A stretch of DNA of 64,000 bases from Chelativorans alearensis (GCF_010993735.1 NZ_WQNI01000020.1:1-64000), one strand, 5' to 3'; positions 48,421-58,951 are shown, counted from the stretch's first letter. Notes: generated by a model from the letters alone, not told the origin. Translations and numbers: made by a program.

Positions 48421-48532
48421 TTTGACCGTTTTGTCTATTGGACCGATCAGCCATGGATTTCTCGGATCAAGCCCGAGGATCCATGGCTGATCGTCGACGC
48501 ACCACCAGCGGTCAAACATAAAGGCCGCTGGT
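48421..48532. repeat. Nested inverted repeats downstream of CHAD gene
   Basis: Outer arms TTTGACCG (48421-48428) and CGGTCAAA (48509-48516) enclose a perfect 14-bp inverted repeat GATCAGCCATGGAT / ATCCATGGCTGATC (48445-48458, 48479-48492) that itself encloses CTCGG/CCGAG. A second hairpin ACCAGCGG/CCGCTGGT (48504-48532) overlaps the right arm and alternates with it. The composition resembles rhizobial intergenic mosaic elements. The rest of the 306-base gap from upp holds nothing recognisable. Confidence 0.75.
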
Positions 48533-48533
48533 G

Positions 48534-49433
48534 CTAAGCAGCCTTGCGCATCTCGCGCTCGATCTTCGATCGCAGCTTCTTGCCTTCTCCCTCCAGGAGG
48601 GCCGCGGCTTGGCTGAGGCATGCCTTGCGCAGCGTCTTTTCCCGGGCGGCGAGAAGCTTGCGGAAGGTGCGGACGGCCTCGGGTGCCGCGATCTCCGCCT
48701 CCTCCTGGTCGAGCATGTGGTACATGGCGCAGATGTCGTTCAGTTCGCCCAGCTTCTCGGCCAGCCGGTCGGCGCGGCGACGGTGCGCCGGCGTTCGGCC
48801 GGGCCACATATGGCCGAGCAGGTTCAAATGCATCCAGTGATATTTCAGTGCCTTGCGCAGCTCGTGAAAATCCTCGGCCCCGCCGCCCTTCCTCGCCATC
48901 TTCAGCGCCCTGCGCGCCTTGGCCACCATGGCGCGGGCGCCGCGGGCCAGAAGCCGGGCGCCTTCCTGCCTTGTGCGGGGAAGGGCGAGCGCCTCCAGCG
49001 CCGCCTGCGCTTCGGCAAGGGAGGCGAGCGCGGCCGGCACGGCTTCCCGCTCCGCATGTTCGCGCACGATGCGGTCGCGGCGGTTCTCCAAATAGGTCCG
49101 GATGACCGCCAGATCGGCGGTGGCCCTGGCGCCGGGGCCGGTGGTAAAGCGATCCAGCGTTTCGACCAGCGCATCGGCGTCGCGCGCCGCCGACAGGCTG
49201 CGCGCCATATCGCGGAATCGCCGGTTCTCGCGCGTGTGGAAGTCTTCATCGCCCTCGCGCACCAGCTTGATAAGCCCGCGCAGCCTTTTCAGCCGCTTGC
49301 GCGCGCCGTGCAGGGAGCGCTGGCGCCCTTCCGGTGCCTCCCGCAGCAGTGCGGCGATGGTGGCTATTTCGTCGCCGGCAATTCGCCGGACCTCCGCATC
49401 GACGGGGAGAGCCGGATCGAAGCAATAACTCAT
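48534..49433 (-). CDS. CHAD domain-containing protein
   Basis: A 299-residue all-helical CHAD protein, rich in conserved Arg, Lys and His: RKRLKRLRGLIKLV, FRDMARSLSAARDADALVET, and FHELRKALKYHWMHLNLL. CHAD domains bind inorganic polyphosphate. The ATG at 49433 with GGAG upstream is preferred to a GTG at 49442. It overlaps the CYTH gene by four bases (or 13 with the GTG), so the two are co-translated; in many bacteria they form one fused CYTH-CHAD protein. Confidence 0.9.
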   Translation of the reverse strand: MSYCFDPALPVDAEVRRIAGDEIATIAALLREAPEGRQRSLHGARKRLKRLRGLIKLVREGDEDFHTRENRRFRDMARSLSAARDADALVETLDRFTTGPGARATADLAVIRTYLENRRDRIVREHAEREAVPAALASLAEAQAALEALALPRTRQEGARLLARGARAMVAKARRALKMARKGGGAEDFHELRKALKYHWMHLNLLGHMWPGRTPAHRRRADRLAEKLGELNDICAMYHMLDQEEAEIAAPEAVRTFRKLLAAREKTLRKACLSQAAALLEGEGKKLRSKIEREMRKAA

Positions 49434-49900
49434 TCGGTACACTCCGGCAGACCGTTCACGGCGAGCGAGGCGTTATAGTATGCCGGCTCGCCGGTTATTT
49501 CCAGACCGAGCCAGGGCGGCAAATCGTCGTCCGCCACCGTGTCCGCCGTCTCGAGTTCGGCGATGACGAGCCCGGAAAGCGAGCCGGCAAACACATCCAC
49601 CTCGTAGAGGTAGTCACGGTAGCGGACGAGATGTCGCGCTTTCTCGATAATTCTGCCGCAGGCGAAGGCTTCCATCTGCCGGACATCGGTGAGGGGAATG
49701 GGATATTCATACTCATCCCGCACCCGTGCATGGGCGCCCAACTTGAGTGCCAGCGTGGCACGCCCCTTCTTGAGGCGCACGCGCAGGGAGCGGTCCGGCC
49801 CGACAAAGAGATAGAACTGGCGGATGGCAAGAACCTCCGCGGCCTCATCGCGCCAAGCCTCGCTCGCGACCAGGAATTTGCGCTCGGTTTCCTTGGCCAT
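49430..49900 (-). CDS. CYTH domain-containing protein
   Basis: A 156-residue CYTH (triphosphate tunnel) protein. It begins MAKETERKFLV, containing the ExExK motif, and continues with RVRLKKGRATLALKLG, YEYPIPLTDVRQM and YLYEVDVFAGSLSGLVIAEL. Such enzymes hydrolyse triphosphate-containing substrates, often inorganic triphosphate, with Mg2+ or Mn2+. The ATG at 49900 follows from the motif; upstream in-frame sequence is non-coding. Encoded directly before the CHAD gene. Confidence 0.92.
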   Translation of the reverse strand: MAKETERKFLVASEAWRDEAAEVLAIRQFYLFVGPDRSLRVRLKKGRATLALKLGAHARVRDEYEYPIPLTDVRQMEAFACGRIIEKARHLVRYRDYLYEVDVFAGSLSGLVIAELETADTVADDDLPPWLGLEITGEPAYYNASLAVNGLPECTE

Positions 49901-49964
49901 CTGTCCTCCTGAGCGCATAGAAGCGCGCCGCGCCCGGCGACGCAAGGGCCGGTCCGATACACGG

Positions 49965-49990
49965 TTGACATTAATCAATCGATTGATTAA
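49965..49990 (+). promoter_or_regulatory. Promoter and palindromic operator of the TetR-family gene
   Basis: TTAATCAATCGATTGATTAA (49971-49990) is a perfect 20-bp palindrome ending nine bases before the regulator's ATG. A consensus -35 box TTGACA (49965-49970) abuts it, so the palindrome covers the spacer and most of any -10 region. Binding here would block transcription. An autoregulatory site for the CecR-like repressor is the simplest reading. Confidence 0.8.
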
Positions 49991-49999
49991 AAACACCTC

Positions 50000-50698
50000 A
50001 TGACCAGACAAGAACTCGACATCAAGGAAAGGGCGGCCCGCCTCACCAGCGCCGAACGCACGCGCGAAGCGCTGATCCGCGCGGGGCTGCGGCTTTTCGG
50101 CGAAAAGGGCTTCGAGGCCGCCTCGACGCGTGAGCTCGCCGCCGCGGCAGGCGCCAACATCGGCTCCATCGCCTATCATTTCGGCGGCAAGGAAGGCCTG
50201 CACGGGGCTTGTGCGGACTATATCGTCGGCATGATCTCCAGTGTTGCCGAGGATACGCTGGGCGACGTGGCCGCGCCGCTATCCTATCCGGCCTCGCCAA
50301 GGCAGGCGCGGGCCATGCTGAGCCAGGCACTGCAGGCCATGGTGGGCTTTATTGTCCAACGGCCGGAGGCAGGCGAGATCGTGCAGTTCATCCTGCGCGA
50401 GCTGACGCATCCAACGACCGCTCTCGACACGATCTATGCCGGCATCTTCGAGCCCCTGCACAAGCGGCTGTGCGGCCTCTGGGAGGCCGCCACCGGAGAG
50501 CCTGCCGAAAGCGAGCGCACCAGGATCACCGTCTTCACGCTGATCGGGCAGGTGGTCTATTTCCGCATCGGTCGCGAAGCCGTGAAACGCCGCATGGGCT
50601 GGAGCGACATCGGCGAGCGCGAGGCCGCCGCGGTGGTGAGCGTGGCCATCGACAATCTTTCCGCCATTCTGGACGCACGGGGGCGCAGAAAATCATGA
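50000..50698 (+). CDS. TetR family regulator, CecR/YbiH-like
   Basis: A 232-residue repressor. The N-terminal helix-turn-helix is REALIRAGLRLFGEKGFEAAS followed by TRELAAAAGANIGSIAYHFGGKEGL. The C-terminal part (GEIVQFILRELTHPTTALD and PLHKRLCGLWEAATG) matches the DUF1956/CerR effector domain of E. coli CecR (YbiH). CecR controls the ybhGFSR efflux genes, and a YbhG-YbhF-YbhS-like set follows directly, starting within this stop codon. No ribosome binding site is evident upstream of the ATG at 50000. Confidence 0.9.
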   Translation: MTRQELDIKERAARLTSAERTREALIRAGLRLFGEKGFEAASTRELAAAAGANIGSIAYHFGGKEGLHGACADYIVGMISSVAEDTLGDVAAPLSYPASPRQARAMLSQALQAMVGFIVQRPEAGEIVQFILRELTHPTTALDTIYAGIFEPLHKRLCGLWEAATGEPAESERTRITVFTLIGQVVYFRIGREAVKRRMGWSDIGEREAAAVVSVAIDNLSAILDARGRRKS

Positions 50699-51642
50699 GC
50701 ATGCTTTGCGCAATACCTTTTGCCGCCGCGCTCATTTCCGCGTGCGCCGCGCCGGGGCCGCTGGCCGTGGGCTATGTGGAGGGCGAATACGTGCTTCTGG
50801 CGCCGACCGAGGTGGGCCAGGTGCGCTCCATTGCCACGCGCCGAGGCGCGCGGGTGGAGGGGGGCGAGACCGTGGCGCGGATGGAGCAGACAGACGCCAA
50901 GATCGCCGTCGCCCAGGCCGAGGCCGCGCTGGCCGAGGCGGAGGCGCAGCTGGCCAATCTGAAGCAGGGAAAACGGCCCGAGGAGATCGCCGTTCTGGAA
51001 GCGACGCTTGCCTCCGCCAATGCACAGGTTGCAGAGGCCGAACGCGTGTTGACCCGCACGGAAGACCTCTTCAGGCGTGGTATCGCCACGCAGGCCGAGC
51101 TCGACAAGGCACGCACCGAGGCCGAGCTTGCGCAGGCACGCGTCGGCGAGGCGGAGGCGAACCTGGCGGTCGCCCGCCTGCCCGCCCGCGCGCAGGAGAT
51201 CGACGCCGCCGAAAAGCGCTGGGAGCAGGCGAAGGCCTCGCTGAATGAGGCGCACTGGCGACTGTCCGAACGTGAGATCAAGGCGCCGGCCGCCGGCCGC
51301 GTCGACGACATCGTGCGCAACCCCGGCGACGTGGCCGGCCCCTCCGCCCCCGTCATCTCCATGCTGCCGGACGGCGCGGTGAAGCTGAAGCTCTACGTGC
51401 CGGAGCCTTCCTTCTCCACCGTCGAGGTAGGCTCGCTGCTCGCCGTCAGTTGTGACGGTTGCCCGGAAGGCCTCAGGGCACGCATCTCCTACGTCTCGCC
51501 GGACCCGGAGTTCACACCGCCGGTGATCTATTCGCTGGAGACGCGGCAGAAGCTCGTCTTCCTCGTCGAGGCCAAGCCGGAAGGAGACGGGGCGGAGCGG
51601 CTGCAGCCGGGGCAGATCGTGGACGTGGCGATAAGTGAGTAG
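50695..51642 (+). CDS. HlyD-family membrane fusion lipoprotein, YbhG-like
   Basis: A 315-residue periplasmic adaptor of an ABC exporter. The start MSMLCAIPFAAALISAC suggests a lipoprotein with the lipobox ISAC, Cys17. A lipoyl-type beta segment (SIATRRGARVEGGETVARME) flanks a long coiled coil (about residues 60-190, with AEAEAQLANLKQGKRPEE and many Ala/Glu heptads), then EREIKAPAAGRVDDIVRNPG and a beta-barrel. It links the inner-membrane ABC complex to an outer-membrane channel. Its ATG overlaps the regulator stop as ATGA. The stop codon lies inside a heptamer repeat. Confidence 0.9.
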   Translation: MSMLCAIPFAAALISACAAPGPLAVGYVEGEYVLLAPTEVGQVRSIATRRGARVEGGETVARMEQTDAKIAVAQAEAALAEAEAQLANLKQGKRPEEIAVLEATLASANAQVAEAERVLTRTEDLFRRGIATQAELDKARTEAELAQARVGEAEANLAVARLPARAQEIDAAEKRWEQAKASLNEAHWRLSEREIKAPAAGRVDDIVRNPGDVAGPSAPVISMLPDGAVKLKLYVPEPSFSTVEVGSLLAVSCDGCPEGLRARISYVSPDPEFTPPVIYSLETRQKLVFLVEAKPEGDGAERLQPGQIVDVAISE

Positions 51643-51727
51643 TGAGTAGTGAGTAGTGAGTAGAAAATAGTGAAGCGCCCCGGAACTGTTGCCCCCCAAC
51701 CACTACTCACTACTCACTACTCACTAT
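51634..51727. repeat. Inverted heptamer tandem repeats in the efflux operon
   Basis: Four direct copies of AGTGAGT (51634-51661) are followed 40 bases later by three copies of the complementary ACTCACT phase (51705-51725, plus a partial copy). The two arrays can pair over at least 24 bp into a large hairpin. The left array includes the last codons and stop of the adaptor gene; the right array lies 40 bases before the ATPase start. Confidence 0.9.
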
Positions 51728-51766
51728 CCAACTATTCACTTCTTACCACTCACTGGAGTTCCGACG

Positions 51767-52687
51767 ATGCAGCACGCCATCGACGTCCATGACCTCGTCA
51801 AGAGCTTCGGCGACAAGACCGTCGTCGATCACGTGTCCATGACGGTGGATACGGGCGAGATCGTCGGCTTTCTCGGCCCCAACGGTTCCGGCAAGACGAC
51901 CACCATCCGCCTGATGTGCGGGCTTCTGACGGCGGATGAGGGCCACGGCCAGGTGCTCGGTTACGATCTCAGGACCGAGCCTTTGAAGATCAAGCGCGAG
52001 GTCGGGTATATGACCCAGCGCTTCTCCTTCTACGAAGACCTGACGATCGCCGAGAACCTCGCCTTCGTTGCCAGGCTCTACAATATGAAGCCGGCTAATG
52101 AGCATGTGAATCAAACACTTGAGGACCTAGGCCTGACGACGCGGCGCAATCAGCTTGCCGGCACGCTGTCGGGCGGCTGGAAGCAGCGCCTGGCGCTGGC
52201 GGCCTGCATCATGCACAAGCCGAGGCTCCTGCTGCTCGACGAGCCGACGGCGGGCGTCGACCCCAAGGCCCGGCGCGACTTCTGGGATGAGATACACCGC
52301 CTGGCGGCCGACGGGCTGACGGTGCTCGTTTCCACCCATTACATGGACGAGGCCGAGCGCTGCCACCGCATTTCATACATCTCCTACGGCAAGATGCTGG
52401 CCAGCGGCACGGTCGCCGAGGTCGTGCGCGACGCCGGGCTGACGACATTCGTGGTCGAAGGGCCGCGCCTCGAACGCATGGCGCGAGAGATCGAAAGGCT
52501 GCCGGGCGTGGAGCAGGTGGCGCCTTTCGGCGCGACGCTGCACGTGGTGGGCTCCGATGTCGAGGCGCTGGGCGCGGCGCTGGAGGAGATCGGCAGCCGC
52601 CCCGGCGTGACGGTGGCGCGCGGCGAAACCAGCTTGGAGGACGTCTTCATCCAGTTCATGGGCGATGCGACGGACAACATGTCATGA
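51767..52687 (+). CDS. ABC transporter ATP-binding protein, YbhF-like
   Basis: A 306-residue single-cassette ATPase of the ABC-2 export type. Walker A is GPNGSGKTT (residues 37-45), signature LSGGWKQRLALAACI, Walker B LLLLDEPTAGVDP, and H-loop VSTHYMDEAERC. The ATG at 51767 has GGAG upstream; an upstream in-frame start at 51689 lies in the repeat. E. coli YbhF has two cassettes; here there is one. The stop overlaps the permease start as ATGA. Confidence 0.92.
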   Translation: MQHAIDVHDLVKSFGDKTVVDHVSMTVDTGEIVGFLGPNGSGKTTTIRLMCGLLTADEGHGQVLGYDLRTEPLKIKREVGYMTQRFSFYEDLTIAENLAFVARLYNMKPANEHVNQTLEDLGLTTRRNQLAGTLSGGWKQRLALAACIMHKPRLLLLDEPTAGVDPKARRDFWDEIHRLAADGLTVLVSTHYMDEAERCHRISYISYGKMLASGTVAEVVRDAGLTTFVVEGPRLERMAREIERLPGVEQVAPFGATLHVVGSDVEALGAALEEIGSRPGVTVARGETSLEDVFIQFMGDATDNMS

Positions 52688-53817
52688 AGCGGTTCTTCTC
52701 CCCCGGCCGGCTGGCAGCGCTGCTCTTGAAGGAGTTTATCCAGATGCGGCGCGACCGCATCACCTTCGCCATGATGCTGGGCGTCCCGCTGATGCAGCTT
52801 GTCTTGTTCGGCTACGCCATCAACAACGACCCCAAATACCTGCCAGCCGCGCTGGTGACCACCAGCCAGGACCACTACACCCGCGCCATGGTCTCGGCCT
52901 TGGAACTCACCGACTACTATCGCTTCAACCACGTGGTGGGGAGCGCGGCAGAGGCGGAAGCGCTGATGGAGAGTGGCGCGGTGGCCTTCATCGTCACCAT
53001 TCCCGCCGATTTCTCGCGAAAGGTAGATCGCGGGGAGCAGGCGCAGATACTCATCGAAGCCGACGCCACGGACCCGTCGGTCGCCAGCGGCGCGATCTCG
53101 ACGCTCGGCACCGTGGCAAGCCAGGCACTGACGCGCGAGCGCGGCATCACGCCCGCCGAGGCGGAAGCCGGCGGCGGGCTCGATGTGGTTGTCCACCGCC
53201 GCTACAACCCCGAGGGCCTCTCGCAGTACAATATCGTGCCGGGCCTGCTTGGGGTCATCCTGCAGATGACCATGGTCATGATGACCTCCATCGCGCTGAC
53301 CCGCGAGCAGGAGCGCGGCACCATGGAAAACCTGCTCGCCATGCCGGCGAGCCCGCTGGAGATCATGCTGGGCAAGATCCTGCCCTATTTCGCGGTCGGC
53401 GCCGTGCAGGTGGCGGTGGTGCTCACCACGGCCGGCCTTCTGTTCGGCATCCCCTTCGTCGGCGGCATGTCGCTGCTCTTGTTCGCCGTGTTCATCTTCG
53501 TCATGGCGCTGGTGCTTCTCGGCTACACCATCTCCACCATCGCCAGGACGCAGATGCAGGCCATGCAGCTCACCTTCTTCTTCTTCCTGCCGTCGCTCCT
53601 GCTTTCCGGCTTCATGTTCCCCTTTCGCGGCATGCCGCAATGGGCGCAGTGGCTCGGCGAGACCTTTCCGCTCACCCATTTCCTGCGCGTCATCCGCGCC
53701 GTAATGCTCAAGGGTGCCGACCTGCCGGCCGTGGCCTTCGAGACCGGCATCCTGGCGCTCTTCATCCTCATCTACGCTGCAATCGCGCTGATGCGCTTCA
53801 GGAGGACACTGGATTGA
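52684..53817 (+). CDS. ABC-2 type transporter permease, YbhS/YbhR-like
   Basis: A 377-residue inner-membrane permease: one N-terminal helix (MMLGVPLMQLVLFGYAINN), a large extracytoplasmic domain, then five helices including YNIVPGLLGVILQMTMVMMT, EQERGTMENLLAMPASPLEI and FFFFLPSLLLSGFMFPFRGM. YbhS and YbhR in E. coli are a pair; only one permease is present, so a homodimer is likely. The start overlaps the ATPase stop, and the stop overlaps the DUF2283 start (TGATG). Probably exports cationic drugs or lipids; substrate unknown. Confidence 0.92.
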   Translation: MKRFFSPGRLAALLLKEFIQMRRDRITFAMMLGVPLMQLVLFGYAINNDPKYLPAALVTTSQDHYTRAMVSALELTDYYRFNHVVGSAAEAEALMESGAVAFIVTIPADFSRKVDRGEQAQILIEADATDPSVASGAISTLGTVASQALTRERGITPAEAEAGGGLDVVVHRRYNPEGLSQYNIVPGLLGVILQMTMVMMTSIALTREQERGTMENLLAMPASPLEIMLGKILPYFAVGAVQVAVVLTTAGLLFGIPFVGGMSLLLFAVFIFVMALVLLGYTISTIARTQMQAMQLTFFFFLPSLLLSGFMFPFRGMPQWAQWLGETFPLTHFLRVIRAVMLKGADLPAVAFETGILALFILIYAAIALMRFRRTLD

Positions 53818-54038
53818 TGCGGCTCAAGATAGAATATGACGCGGACACCGACGCTGCCTATGTCCACTTCACGGCCGCACCCGTCGTCGCAAGCGCGGAA
53901 ATCTCGCAAGGGATCGTGCTCGACTACGACGAAGCCGGTCATATCGCCGGCATGGAGGTGCTGGGCGCAAGCGCCCACCTGCCGCCAACGCTCCTGAGGC
54001 GTCGGCATCTGCGCTCCGTTCGTGTCTTGCATCCTTAA
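53817..54038 (+). CDS. DUF2283 domain-containing protein
   Basis: A 73-residue protein: LKIEYDADTDAAYVHFTAAP, then GIVLDYDEAGHIAGMEVLGA, which is the DUF2283 fold. These small proteins have unknown function and are sometimes found in toxin-antitoxin-like or regulatory contexts. Its ATG overlaps the permease stop, so it is translated as the last member of the efflux operon, which is unusual. A separate Irr box follows before mbfA. Confidence 0.85.
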   Translation: MRLKIEYDADTDAAYVHFTAAPVVASAEISQGIVLDYDEAGHIAGMEVLGASAHLPPTLLRRRHLRSVRVLHP

Positions 54039-54089
54039 TGGGGGCATCCTTGATGGAGCATCCTTGACGGGCCGCCGCTTCGGTCTTAG

Positions 54090-54106
54090 TTTAGAATAAT
54101 TCTAAA
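54090..54106 (+). promoter_or_regulatory. Iron control element (Irr box) upstream of mbfA
   Basis: TTTAGAATAATTCTAAA matches the Irr control element pattern TTTAGAA-N3-TTCTAAA exactly. The palindrome extends to TTAG...CTAA on both sides (54086-54110), perfect apart from the central base. It ends 16-20 bases before the mbfA start. Irr is expected to repress mbfA when iron is scarce. Confidence 0.9.
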
Positions 54107-54126
54107 CTAACTGGATTCCCCGCCTC

Positions 54127-55110
54127 ATGTTCAACCGCCTCTTCGGCTTCAACCGCCGCGCCTTTTCCTCACTCTTGGAGCAGGAGGTGCTGGCACTGGC
54201 GATCTCGTCCGAGGAGGACGACGCGCGCATCTATCGCGCCTATGCCGACGGGCTTGCCGACGATTATCCCCATTCCGCGGCGATGTTCGAGGATATGGCG
54301 GAAGAGGAAGACCGGCACCGCGCTTCCCTGATCGAATTGCACCGCCAGCGCTTTGGCGAGCGCATCCCCTTGATCCGCCGCGAGCACGTGCGCGGCTACT
54401 ATCAGCGCCGGCCGGACTGGCTGGTGCGGCCGCTGGGCCTTGAGAATGTACGCGCCCAGGCCGCGCTCATGGAGGAGGAGGCGCAGCGCTTCTACATCGA
54501 GGCCGCCAAGCGCACGGAGGACGCCGCCACCCGCAAGCTCCTGGGGGACCTCGCAGCCGCCGAAGAGAAGCACGAATCGCTGGCCGAGCACCTTTCGGAA
54601 AAACATCTCGGCGCCGAGGCGCGGGATGAGGAGGCGCGCACCGAGCGGCGCCAGTTCATCCTCACCTACGTACAGCCGGGGTTGGCCGGGCTGATGGACG
54701 GCTCCGTCTCCACGCTCGCCCCCATCTTCGCCGCCGCGTTTGCCACCGGCGACACGTGGCAGACCTTCCTCGTTGGGCTAGCCGCCTCCATTGGCGCCGG
54801 CATTTCCATGGGCTTCACCGAAGTCGCCTCGGACGACGGCGTGATCTCCGGGCGCGGCTCGCCCGTCAAGCGCGGCCTCACAACCGGCATCATGACGACG
54901 CTGGGCGGCCTCGGCCACGCGCTCCCCTACCTCATCCCGGATTTCTGGACCGCGACGACCATCGCCATCATCGTCGTCTTCTTCGAGCTGTGGGCGATCG
55001 CCTTCATCCAGAACCGCTACATGGAAACACCCTGGAGCCGCGCCACCTTTCAGGTGGTGCTCGGCGGCGCGCTGGTGTTCGCGGCCGGCATGCTGATCGG
55101 CAATGCGTAA
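54127..55110 (+). CDS. mbfA: Membrane-bound ferritin, iron exporter MbfA
   Basis: A 327-residue protein with an N-terminal ferritin-like di-iron domain and a C-terminal VIT1-like membrane domain. Ferritin ligands are seen in SSEEDDARIYRAYAD, DMAEEEDRHRASLIEL, ALMEEEAQRFYIEAAKR and AAAEEKHESLAEH. The membrane part begins near residue 180 (QPGLAGLMDGSVSTLAPIFA, GISMGFTEVASDDG) and ends VVLGGALVFAAGMLIGNA. In Bradyrhizobium and Agrobacterium MbfA exports iron and protects against peroxide stress under Irr control. The Irr box just upstream supports the same here. Confidence 0.95.
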   Translation: MFNRLFGFNRRAFSSLLEQEVLALAISSEEDDARIYRAYADGLADDYPHSAAMFEDMAEEEDRHRASLIELHRQRFGERIPLIRREHVRGYYQRRPDWLVRPLGLENVRAQAALMEEEAQRFYIEAAKRTEDAATRKLLGDLAAAEEKHESLAEHLSEKHLGAEARDEEARTERRQFILTYVQPGLAGLMDGSVSTLAPIFAAAFATGDTWQTFLVGLAASIGAGISMGFTEVASDDGVISGRGSPVKRGLTTGIMTTLGGLGHALPYLIPDFWTATTIAIIVVFFELWAIAFIQNRYMETPWSRATFQVVLGGALVFAAGMLIGNA

Positions 55111-55160
55111 TTCCCTCCCCCTTGAGGGGCAGGCGGGCTATCGCATGTGAGTTATTTTGC

Positions 55161-55272
55161 TCGCCGGACCCCCACCCTCAATCCCTCCCCTCAAGGGGGA
55201 GGGAGGCAGGCCGAGCAAGGCGTCGTCCCCCTCCCCCTTGAGGGGAGGGGTTAGGGGTGGGGGTTCCGGCGA
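55161..55272. repeat. GC-rich palindromic intergenic repeat (copy 2)
   Basis: Outer arms TCGCCGGA (55161-55168) and TCCGGCGA (55265-55272) continue inward as imperfect complements (CCCACCCTCAATCCCTCCCC against GGGGAGGGGTTAGGGGTGGG), with CTCCCC-TCAA-GGGGGAG style inner hairpins. A half element CCCTCCCCCTTGAGGGG lies at 55114-55130. Shares 20 identical bases with the repeat at 22396. Located between the convergent mbfA and gyrB. Confidence 0.85.
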
Positions 55273-55305
55273 AGCCGAACAAAGACTCAAGAGGAGGGAG
55301 CGCGC

Positions 55306-57765
<2,460 letters not shown>

Positions 57766-57970
57766 TTAAGGGAGCGCCATCGAAGGCGCTTGGAGATGCC
57801 GCGAATCAACGGCTGTTATCGCCTAAGATATAGGCGTTTCAATGGATTTTTCCAAGTTTTGCCGGCCGACGAGGCTGGGGATGAAAAGCTGCGCTCGCGG
57901 GCCTTTGCCTTTGGCGGAAAAGGCGATTATGAAGCGCGGTAACAAGGATATAGCAAGAGACCGAGGCACC

Positions 57971-58942
57971 ATGGCCACCATCAGCCAGAGACCTAAGCTC
58001 GTCACCGTGTTCGGCGGCTCCGGATTTGTCGGCCGCCACGTGGTGCAGGCGCTGACGCGGCGCGGCTACAGGGTGCGGGTCGCCTGCCGCAATCCGCACG
58101 CGGCGGTGCACGTGCAGCCGCTCGGCAATATGGGCCAGGTGCACACGATACAGGCCAACCTGCGCTACCGCTGGTCGGTCGACCGCGCCGTGGACGGTGC
58201 GGATCACGTCATCAATCTCGTCGGCATCCTCTACGAATCCGGCCGCCAGCGCTTCGACGCGGTGCAGAACTTCGGCGCCCGCGCGGTGGCGGAGGCTGCG
58301 CGTGCCGCCGGTGCCGGCCTCACCCAGGCCTCGGCCATCGGTGCCGACCTCAACTCGCCGGCAGCCTATGGCCGCACCAAGGCCGAGGGCGAGCAGGCGG
58401 TGCTGGAGACCGTGAAGAATGCCAATATCATCCGCCCCTCCATCATCTTCGGGCCGGAAGACTCCTTCTTCAACCGGTTCGCCAACATGGCGCGCTTCTC
58501 GCCTTTCCTGCCGCTCATCGGCGGCGGGCATACGAAATTCCAGCTCGTCTATGTGGGCGATGTGGCGGAAGCCTATGCGCGGGCCGTCGACGGGGCGCTC
58601 GAGCCGGGCGCTACCTATGAGCTGGGCGGGCCGCAGGTGCTGACGTTCCGCGAGTGCATGGAAGAGATGCTGGAGGTCATCAACCGCAAGCGGCTTCTCG
58701 TCTCCATCCCGTGGCCGATCGCCCGCCTGCAGGGCCGCATCCTCGGCATGCTGCCGAAGCCGCTGATCACGCTCGATCAGGTGCGCATGCTCGAAATGGA
58801 CAACGTGGTCTCGGAAGAGGCCAGAGAGCGCGGGCATACGCTGGAAGGTCTCGGCATCGCCCGGCATTCCATCCAGGCCATCCTGCCCACCTATCTGTGG
58901 ACCTACCGGCCGGCCGGTCAGTTCACCCTGCCGCAGGCCTGA
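57971..58942 (+). CDS. Complex I NDUFA9 subunit-like NAD(P)-binding protein
   Basis: A 323-residue atypical short-chain dehydrogenase. The Rossmann loop is VFGGSGFVGRHVVQALTRRG, then VINLVGILYESG, AAYGRTKAEGE, and IIRPSIIFGPEDSFFNRFAN. Alphaproteobacterial relatives are homologues of the NDUFA9 accessory subunit of complex I. The ATG at 57971 (MATISQRPK) was chosen; in-frame sequence upstream to 57842 lacks family resemblance. It is divergent from gyrB and precedes a TauE/SafE gene. Confidence 0.9.
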   Translation: MATISQRPKLVTVFGGSGFVGRHVVQALTRRGYRVRVACRNPHAAVHVQPLGNMGQVHTIQANLRYRWSVDRAVDGADHVINLVGILYESGRQRFDAVQNFGARAVAEAARAAGAGLTQASAIGADLNSPAAYGRTKAEGEQAVLETVKNANIIRPSIIFGPEDSFFNRFANMARFSPFLPLIGGGHTKFQLVYVGDVAEAYARAVDGALEPGATYELGGPQVLTFRECMEEMLEVINRKRLLVSIPWPIARLQGRILGMLPKPLITLDQVRMLEMDNVVSEEARERGHTLEGLGIARHSIQAILPTYLWTYRPAGQFTLPQA

Positions 58943-58951
58943 GGCGGGGGA

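Noticed and set aside
51634-51727. Tandem repeats considered as a CRISPR array
   Set aside because: The units are 7 bases without spacers and occur in opposite orientations; no cas genes are nearby.
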